5,650 bases of DNA from assembly GCA_002385825.1 (NCBI GenBank), contig DGEG01000016.1, positions 1 to 5,650 on the forward strand, written 5' to 3'. The stretch's first letter is position 1. The number at the start of each line of letters is the position of its first letter. Both the position numbers and the translations under genes were made by a program. Below the pieces are notes generated by a model. That model searched no databases, had not been told where the DNA came from, and saw only the letters and a list, made by a program, of their open reading frames with translations. The DNA comes from Firmicutes bacterium UBA3932 (GTDB lineage Bacteria > Bacillota > Clostridia > Peptostreptococcales > Anaerovoracaceae). Shown piece after piece: positions 1 to 4,378 of the stretch.

Positions 1-734
1 CTCCATATTTTATAATGGGGAATGGCACCAATATATTGGTAAGAGACGGAGGTTACCCGGGAGTCATCGTAAAGATCGGAAGCTCCTTCAGCCACATCAA
101 GGTTGCAGGGGATAAAATCGAAGCAGAAGCGGGAGCTTTGCTGAAAGACGTAGCCAGGGTTGCCATGGAAAACAGCCTCACCGGTTTCGAATTTGCTTCA
201 GGCATTCCGGGGAGCATAGGCGGCGCCGCCTTTATGAATGCGGGGGCGTATGACAGCGATATGAGCCAGGTGGTGGAAATCGTAACGCTTCTCTCAATTG
301 ACGGCAGCGAGGCTTACACATTGTCCGTGGAGGAAATGAAGTACGGTTACAGAAAAAGCAGGTTAATGGAAGAAGAAGCGATTATCCTCTCTGTGGTGCT
401 GAAACTGGCTCCGGACGACAAAGATCAGATCGCGTCAAAGATGAAGGATTTAAACGACAGGAGAAGACAGAAACAGCCTTTGGATTACCCCAGCGCAGGC
501 AGTTTCTTCAAGCGCCCGCCGGGAAATTATGCGGGAACCCTGATCCAGGCAGCCGGTTTAAAAGGCGTTTCGGTAGGCGGTGCCATGGTGTCTCCCCTTC
601 ATGCAGGATTTATAATCAACATGGGGAACGCCACCGCCGGCGACATCATAGCTTTGATGGAACTGGTGCAAGAACGGGTATATGAGGATTCCGGCATTCG
701 TCTGGAACCGGAAGTACGGATAATCGGAGATTAA
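1..734 (+). CDS. murB: UDP-N-acetylenolpyruvoylglucosamine reductase MurB, 5'-truncated by the window edge
   Basis: MurB reduces UDP-GlcNAc-enolpyruvate to UDP-N-acetylmuramate with NADPH and bound FAD, in the cytoplasm; it is the second committed step of peptidoglycan synthesis. The reading frame is open from base 3 (Pro-Tyr-Phe-Ile, then Met at 15), so the Met at 15 is internal and the true start lies left of the window; perhaps 60–70 N-terminal residues are missing. Visible family marks in order: the FAD-binding GNGTNILVRDGG (18–53); the glycine-rich GIPGSIGGAAFMNAGAY (about 201–251); YGYRKS with the expected active-site Arg at 351–353; GSFFKRP with the expected proton-donor Ser at 501–503; and the C-terminal LEPEVR with the expected catalytic Glu near 711–713. 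The frame ends in TAA at 732–734. All expected catalytic residues in the visible part are present, so the enzyme should be active. It heads the visible operon, 13 nt before the PHP gene. Assignment is by recognition of family motifs. Confidence 0.96.
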   Translation, partial: PYFIMGNGTNILVRDGGYPGVIVKIGSSFSHIKVAGDKIEAEAGALLKDVARVAMENSLTGFEFASGIPGSIGGAAFMNAGAYDSDMSQVVEIVTLLSIDGSEAYTLSVEEMKYGYRKSRLMEEEAIILSVVLKLAPDDKDQIASKMKDLNDRRRQKQPLDYPSAGSFFKRPPGNYAGTLIQAAGLKGVSVGGAMVSPLHAGFIINMGNATAGDIIALMELVQERVYEDSGIRLEPEVRIIGD

Positions 735-747
735 TGGAGACCCGCCT

Positions 748-1515
748 ATGAGCAAATATGACGGCGACGTTAAGAAATACCGGATGGTTTACGATATTCA
801 TACCCATACCACATTTTCCCACGGAAAAGGGTCCATCGAGGACAACGTGAAAGCTGCCCTGGAAAGAGGTCTGTCCATCATAGGAATCGCCGACCACGGT
901 CCCGGCCATCTGACCTACGGCGTCAAAAGGAAGGACTTGCCCGTGATGCGTGAGGAAATACGTCGCCTGCAGCCTCTTTACCCGAAGATCCAAATTCTCC
1001 TGGGAGTGGAAGCAAACATTATCAACCCTTCCGGCAAATTGGACATTACGGAAAAAGAAGCTAACGACTTGGATTATATCCTTGCAGGCTACCATTACGG
1101 CGTTTTAGGAGAACGACCCCTGGCCACCATCAAGACGCACCTGTGCAATTTAGCCGCCGCCAGGTTCGGAACGGGCGAAAATTCCTCCCAAAAAAGAATC
1201 AACACAGAGCTGGTAATCAAGGCATTGCATGAGAATCGAATCAAAGCCCTTACCCATCCGGGCGATAAAGGCCCCTTCGATCTAATGCCCATTGCAAAAG
1301 CCTGTGAAGAGACGGGAACCTTGATGGAGATCAACATATGGCACAACGCCCCGTCAGCTGAGGAGCTTAAGAAACTTGCAGCAACCGGCGTGAGGTTCAT
1401 CATCGGCAGCGATGCCCATTCGCCGCGAAATGTAGGGAAATATGAACCCGCCCTGAAAAGAGCCTTTGAGGCGGGGGTTGACCCTGCCAGGATCGTCAAC
1501 GTAGAGGAGGTTTAG
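748..1515 (+). CDS. PHP-domain metal-dependent phosphoesterase (YcdX-like)
   Basis: This 255-residue protein has the polymerase-and-histidinol-phosphatase (PHP) fold and is probably a cytoplasmic phosphoesterase. Metal-ligand motifs appear in order: DIHTHT (residues 16–21; H18, H20), H25, ADHG (48–51; H50), GVEAN (86–90; E88), GYHYG (114–118; H116), THPG (169–172; H170) and GSDAHS (220–225; D222, H224). These nine candidates match the nine-ligand trinuclear pattern of YcdX-type members, so it should be catalytically competent. The start at 748 is supported by GGAG at 736–739, 8 nt upstream; a later Met (residue 13) lies directly before the first motif but lacks an equally placed site. It lies 13 nt after murB and 1 nt before rapZ, so it is almost certainly co-transcribed with them. 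Related PHP genes occur beside rapZ in other clostridia (recalled, not checked). The substrate cannot be read from the sequence; histidinol-phosphatase activity is unlikely given the neighbours. Confidence 0.9.
   Translation: MSKYDGDVKKYRMVYDIHTHTTFSHGKGSIEDNVKAALERGLSIIGIADHGPGHLTYGVKRKDLPVMREEIRRLQPLYPKIQILLGVEANIINPSGKLDITEKEANDLDYILAGYHYGVLGERPLATIKTHLCNLAAARFGTGENSSQKRINTELVIKALHENRIKALTHPGDKGPFDLMPIAKACEETGTLMEINIWHNAPSAEELKKLAATGVRFIIGSDAHSPRNVGKYEPALKRAFEAGVDPARIVNVEEV
1503..1510 (+). promoter_or_regulatory. Ribosome binding site of rapZ, inside the PHP gene
   Basis: AGAGGAGG lies 6 nt before the ATG at 1517 and encodes the last residues of the PHP protein. The PHP stop (1513–1515) is one base before the rapZ start, so ribosomes finishing PHP are positioned to reinitiate on rapZ. 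This indicates translational coupling and fixes the rapZ start. Confidence 0.85.
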
Positions 1516-1516
1516 C

Positions 1517-2359
1517 ATGGAGTTCATTGTAGTTACCGGCTTATCGGGCTCCGGGAAGAGCCAGGCCATGAATTGCCTGGAAGATCTCGGATACTATTGT
1601 ATTGACAACTTACCTCCTGCACTGATTAAAAACTTCATCGAACTGACGGGCCAAGAGGGCAAGATAGAAAAGGTGGCCTTTGGCATCGATATTCGAGGCG
1701 GCGAATTCTTCGACGATATGAGAGATGCTCTCGAGAGCTTGAAAAAAGCCGGGATGAACTTCAAAGTGCTCTTCCTTGAGGCTTCGGATGAAGTGTTGAT
1801 CCGCAGGTATAAAGAAACCCGCCGCGTTCATCCGCTGGCTTTGAACGGAACCATCCCGGAGGGAATCGCAAGGGAAAGAACAAAACTTATGGATATCCGC
1901 AAGGATGCGGATTACATTGTGGACACTTCGAACATGAAGGTCGCCCAGTTACACGAGGAGTTGCGAAACCTGCTGTCCTCGGAGGAGGCTACGGGATTTA
2001 CCATCACCATTCAATCCTTTGGCTACAAGCACGGGATTCCCTTGGATGCGGACCTAGTCTTTGACCTGCGATTCATCCCGAACCCCTTCTATCTGCCCAG
2101 CTTGCGAAACCTTACGGGCAACAGCCAGAAGGTTCGGGATTATGTCATGAAGACCCAGCAGGCGCAGAACTTTGTAGAAAAGGTTTACGCCCTCATCGAC
2201 GAGCTGATCCCGTTTTATATAAAGGAAGGAAAAGCCCAGCTGGTGATAGCCTTCGGTTGCACCGGTGGCCAGCATCGTTCCGTTGCGATGGCCAACGTGT
2301 TTACGGAGATGTTCCAGCAGGCGGGGAGAAGGGTATTGACCATTCACCGGGATTTATAA
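1517..2359 (+). CDS. rapZ: RapZ/YvcJ family nucleotide-binding regulator
   Basis: RapZ (YvcJ in Bacillus) binds and slowly hydrolyses NTPs. In E. coli its C-terminal domain binds the small RNAs GlmY/GlmZ and delivers GlmZ to RNase E, controlling glucosamine-6-phosphate synthase; in Firmicutes, which lack those RNAs, the role is less clear and has been tied to competence. The 280-residue length is normal for the family. The P-loop GLSGSGKS is at residues 8–15, followed by the family signature YYCIDNLPP (26–34). FGIDIR is at 55–60 and TRRVHPL at 101–107. The C-terminal domain carries FGYKHG, DLRFIPNPFYLP and GCTGGQHRS (247–255). The protein ends shortly after HRD, as family members do, so it is complete. 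The start is fixed by AGAGGAGG at 1503–1510. It is the last gene before an AT-rich gap. In most Firmicutes yvcK follows directly; here it does not. Confidence 0.97.
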   Translation: MEFIVVTGLSGSGKSQAMNCLEDLGYYCIDNLPPALIKNFIELTGQEGKIEKVAFGIDIRGGEFFDDMRDALESLKKAGMNFKVLFLEASDEVLIRRYKETRRVHPLALNGTIPEGIARERTKLMDIRKDADYIVDTSNMKVAQLHEELRNLLSSEEATGFTITIQSFGYKHGIPLDADLVFDLRFIPNPFYLPSLRNLTGNSQKVRDYVMKTQQAQNFVEKVYALIDELIPFYIKEGKAQLVIAFGCTGGQHRSVAMANVFTEMFQQAGRRVLTIHRDL

Positions 2360-2387
2360 TCGTGATATATAACAGGGCTTATCTTTG

Positions 2388-2433
2388 TTATAACGGAGAA
2401 AATTTTCCATGGTCGAAAATTTTCCGTTTATAA
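2388..2433. repeat. Large imperfect inverted repeat, operator-like, between rapZ and kce
   Basis: The left arm is TTATAA (2388–2393), CGG (2394–2396), an AG bulge, then AAAATTTTC (2399–2407). The right arm is GAAAATTTT (2415–2423), CCG, a one-base bulge, then TTATAA (2428–2433). Together they give 18 base pairs around the 7-nt loop 2408–2414. Within it the 11-mer GAAAATTTTCC occurs twice in direct orientation (2398–2408 and 2415–2425), 17 bp start to start; its first ten bases are a perfect palindrome. The stem core is AT-rich and only a short T run follows, so it is a poor intrinsic terminator. Its overlap with the candidate -35 of the next gene suits a regulator-binding site better. It could still weakly end the rapZ transcript. 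The repeat itself is directly visible; the function is inferred. Confidence 0.6.
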
Positions 2434-2441
2434 GTTATAAT
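2413..2441 (+). promoter_or_regulatory. Candidate sigma-A-type promoter for kce
   Basis: A perfect -10 hexamer TATAAT (2436–2441) lies 17 bp after a weak -35, TCGAAA (2413–2418; four of six bases match TTGACA). Transcription would start near 2448, leaving a leader of about 35 nt before the kce ATG. The -35 and most of the spacer lie within the right arm of the inverted repeat, so a protein bound there would compete with RNA polymerase. AT-rich surroundings make chance matches likely, which lowers confidence. Confidence 0.5.
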
Positions 2442-2466
2442 CAATATGTAGGTTATTATCAAAAAA

Positions 2467-2472
2467 AAGGAG
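2467..2472 (+). promoter_or_regulatory. Ribosome binding site of kce
   Basis: AAGGAG lies 10 nt before the ATG at 2483 and is the end of a run of eight A followed by GGAG. The unpaired A-rich stretch just upstream should favour ribosome loading. It fixes the kce start. Confidence 0.75.
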
Positions 2473-2482
2473 TCAGATAAAA

Positions 2483-3316
2483 ATGGAAAAACTAATTATT
2501 ACTGCGTGCATCTGCGGCGCGGAAGTAACTAAAGAGCAAAACCCGGCGGTACCTTACACGATTGAAGAAATCGTAAGAGAAGCCAAATCCGCATACGATG
2601 CAGGCGCATCCATAATTCATCTTCACGTACGCTGGGACGACGGTACACCCACCCAGGATACTGGCAGGTTCCAGGAAGCAATAGACGGGATTTTGGAAGT
2701 ATGTCCCGACGTTATCATCCAGCCTTCCACCGGAGGCGCCGTGGGGATGACAGATGCAGAACGTCTGGCATCGATCGAAGTAACTCCGACCCCGGAGATG
2801 GCAACCCTTGACTGCGGTACCCTCAACTTCGGCGGAGACGAAATCTTCGTCAACACGGAGAATACCATCATTAATTTCGCAAAGATAATGAAGGAGAAAG
2901 GCATCAAGCCTGAAATAGAAGTCTTCGATAAGGGCATGGTAGATATCGCGCTTAGATTGGATCGCAAAGGACTCCTGGTGCATCCTCTCCATTTCGACTT
3001 TGTACTCGGCGTTCAGATGAGCGCAACTCTCAGAGACCTGGCCTTCATGGTTGGCAGCATTCCTCCGGGATCCACATGGACGGCCTGCGGAATCGGCAGA
3101 CACAATTTTGAAATTGCCGCAGGAGCCATCATCATGGGCGGTCATGTCAGGGTAGGTTTCGAAGACAGCCTGTACCTGGCGAAGGGCGTGCTTGCCAAGA
3201 GCAACGGAGAGATGGTGGACAAAGTAGTGCAATTGGCCAAATTCTTTGGCAGGGAGATAGCCACACCTGACGAGGCGAGAAAGATTTTGAGCCTGGGCAA
3301 ATACGCCGACAAATAA
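2483..3316 (+). CDS. kce: 3-keto-5-aminohexanoate cleavage enzyme (Kce/BKACE family, DUF849)
   Basis: Kce is a Zn-dependent TIM-barrel enzyme that condenses a beta-keto acid with acetyl-CoA and cleaves it; with 3-keto-5-aminohexanoate it yields acetoacetate and 3-aminobutyryl-CoA in lysine fermentation. The 277-residue length fits the family. Visible marks are E14 near the N-terminus, the metal-binding HLHVR (46–50; H46 and H48, the same numbers as I recall for the Ca. Cloacamonas enzyme), QPSTGG (80–85; S82), ATLDCGTLNFGGD (107–119), PEIEVFDKGMVD (143–154), PLHFDFVLGV (168–177), GIGRHNF (203–209) and GHVRVGFED (220–228; R223, E227, D228). E227 corresponds to the third metal ligand. Relative to the recalled enzyme the loop after LGV is a few residues shorter, which may affect the substrate. 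No kamA, kamDE, kdd, kal or CoA-transferase gene is adjacent, so the exact substrate is uncertain; the BKACE family includes members for other beta-keto acids. It has its own apparent promoter and terminator and occupies the usual yvcK position. Confidence 0.9.
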   Translation: MEKLIITACICGAEVTKEQNPAVPYTIEEIVREAKSAYDAGASIIHLHVRWDDGTPTQDTGRFQEAIDGILEVCPDVIIQPSTGGAVGMTDAERLASIEVTPTPEMATLDCGTLNFGGDEIFVNTENTIINFAKIMKEKGIKPEIEVFDKGMVDIALRLDRKGLLVHPLHFDFVLGVQMSATLRDLAFMVGSIPPGSTWTACGIGRHNFEIAAGAIIMGGHVRVGFEDSLYLAKGVLAKSNGEMVDKVVQLAKFFGREIATPDEARKILSLGKYADK

Positions 3317-3329
3317 AACATAGCCTTTC

Positions 3330-3387
3330 AGGGACCTGCGAAACCAAGCGGTTTGCCGCGGTTTGCCGCCTTCCAGGTCCCTTTTTT
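3330..3387 (+). terminator. Strong intrinsic terminator after kce
   Basis: AGGGACCTG (3330–3338) pairs perfectly with CAGGTCCCT (3374–3382). The stem extends inward by GAA/TTC (3340–3342 with 3371–3373) across a bulged C at 3339, and six T follow (3382–3387, the first shared with the stem). It begins 13 nt after the kce stop. The unusually long loop of 28 nt contains a 10-bp tandem repeat that can form its own small hairpins. It should end most kce transcripts only 25 nt before the whiA start. Confidence 0.85.
3348..3367. repeat. Tandem 10-bp repeat (GCGGTTTGCC x2) in the terminator loop
   Basis: GCGGTTTGCC occurs at 3348–3357 and again at 3358–3367 with no gap, followed by GCC. Each copy with the next bases can fold as GCGG-TTTG-CCGC, and AAACC at 3341–3345 can pair with either GGTTT, so several mutually exclusive small hairpins are possible. 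It may be simple slippage in a tolerated loop, or may modulate termination. Confidence 0.7.
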
Positions 3388-3393
3388 ATCCTA

Positions 3394-3400
3394 TAGGAGG
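3394..3400 (+). promoter_or_regulatory. Ribosome binding site of whiA
   Basis: TAGGAGG lies 12 nt before the ATG at 3413, a slightly long spacing. No other in-frame start is close, and the protein N-terminus MSFSADVKNE matches the family, so the start is secure. The site begins only 6 nt after the T run of the preceding terminator, leaving no room for a separate promoter downstream of it. Confidence 0.75.
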
Positions 3401-3412
3401 AATCAGAAGTAA

Positions 3413-4354
3413 ATGTCATTCTCAGCAGACGTGAAAAACGAGGTGGCACGTTCCGAAGAACAGAAAAATTGCTGCACGCTGGCGGAAATCGCCGGCTTTA
3501 TTCGCATGTGCGGCTCTGTAAAGCTTTCAGGCGGGGGCAAGCTGGACCTTAAAATCACAACGGAAAATCCGGCCATCGCCCGAGCGTTCCTTAAGCGTAT
3601 AAAAAGTTATTTCGGCGTCAACGCCAATTTAAAGATCGGCCAGAACAATTTGTTGAAGAAAGGCTATATTTACGAGCTGACCATCGGCGCGGAAAACAAT
3701 GCGGAGCAGATCCTTAGAGAAACAGGCATACTTCGGGTCAAAGAAGGGCATAATTACTTCCCCGACGACATTTCTTCGGACTTGGTTAAAACCAGGTGTT
3801 GTAAGCGGGCTTACCTGCGGGGAGCTTTTCTCGGAGCCGGCACCGTCAGCCATCCGGAAAAGAGCTATCATATGGAAATCGTATGCAGCAGCCTTGCTCT
3901 GGCACATGATTTGAAGCGGCTGATCAACAGCTTCGGTTTTCGTTCTAAAGTGACGACAAGAAGGAACAGCCACGTGGTATATCTCAAGGAAAGTGAGCAG
4001 ATCAGCGACTTTCTCGCGTTGATCGGAGCGAACAAGCACGTGCTTGAGTTCGAAAACGTGCGGATTATCAAAGAGCTTCGCAACAAGACCAACCGCATCG
4101 TAAACTGCGAAAGCGCTAATTTGGATAAAACCATTAACAGCGCGTCAAGGCAGATAGAAATGATTCGCCTCATAGAATCCAAAGGCGGCCTGGCCTGCCT
4201 GCCCGAAAAATTGCGGGAAATAGCCCTGCTCAGGTTAGAACACCCGGAGAGCTCGCTGGCTGAACTTGGACAGATGCTAGAACCGCCGCTTAAAAAGTCC
4301 GGCGTGAACCATAGATTTCGAAAATTAGAGGAGATTGCGGAAAGGTTCCGATGA
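3413..4354 (+). CDS. whiA: WhiA family DNA-binding protein
   Basis: WhiA is a DNA-binding protein. In Streptomyces it is a sporulation regulator acting with WhiB; in Bacillus it affects cell division and chromosome segregation. The 313-residue length is typical. The N-terminus (MSFSADVKNE) begins the degenerate LAGLIDADG homing-endonuclease-like fold, whose second helix motif appears as LRGAFLGAGTV (135–145). The nuclease acidic residue expected there is replaced by glycine, as usual for WhiA, so it should bind but not cut DNA. The family signature NCESANLDKT (231–240) follows, then a C-terminal helix-turn-helix domain (about 262–310) with VNHRFRKLEEIA at 298–309. It lies 96 nt after kce across a strong terminator and 24 nt before the Memo/AMMECR1 gene, so it probably leads a second transcription unit or depends on read-through. 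Usually it follows yvcK, which is absent here. Confidence 0.97.
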   Translation: MSFSADVKNEVARSEEQKNCCTLAEIAGFIRMCGSVKLSGGGKLDLKITTENPAIARAFLKRIKSYFGVNANLKIGQNNLLKKGYIYELTIGAENNAEQILRETGILRVKEGHNYFPDDISSDLVKTRCCKRAYLRGAFLGAGTVSHPEKSYHMEIVCSSLALAHDLKRLINSFGFRSKVTTRRNSHVVYLKESEQISDFLALIGANKHVLEFENVRIIKELRNKTNRIVNCESANLDKTINSASRQIEMIRLIESKGGLACLPEKLREIALLRLEHPESSLAELGQMLEPPLKKSGVNHRFRKLEEIAERFR

Positions 4355-4362
4355 TAGGGAAG

Positions 4363-4370
4363 AAAGGAGG
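4363..4370 (+). promoter_or_regulatory. Ribosome binding site of the Memo/AMMECR1 gene
   Basis: AAAGGAGG, a near-perfect anti-16S match, lies 8 nt before the ATG at 4379. It selects this start over the out-of-frame ATG that overlaps the whiA stop at 4351, and indicates efficient translation within the whiA transcript. Confidence 0.85.
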
Positions 4371-4378
4371 ACGGGAGT

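Noticed and set aside
646..1095. Minus-strand open frame (149 codons) across the murB/PHP junction
   Set aside because: It is antisense to two well-supported genes and has no recognisable motif; it is best explained as a shadow of their codon bias.
2399..2423. Canonical CodY-binding box
   Set aside because: The half-sites match but are separated by 7 bases instead of 1, so the consensus is not met; it is kept only as a speculation in the findings.
2388..2433. Inverted repeat considered as a standard intrinsic terminator for rapZ
   Set aside because: The inner stem is almost all A/T and only three T follow the GC part, unlike the strong terminator after kce. Weak termination is not excluded, but I do not annotate it as a terminator.
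2492..3232. Long open frame (246 codons) on the minus strand opposite kce
   Set aside because: It lies wholly antisense to a clear Kce enzyme with many family motifs, its translation is rich in Cys and His without recognisable domains, and no ribosome site was evident.
3741..3860. Homing endonuclease or intein signal from the LAGLIDADG-like motif
   Set aside because: The motif belongs to the normal WhiA fold with the nuclease acidic residue lost, and the protein has the usual WhiA length with no insertion.
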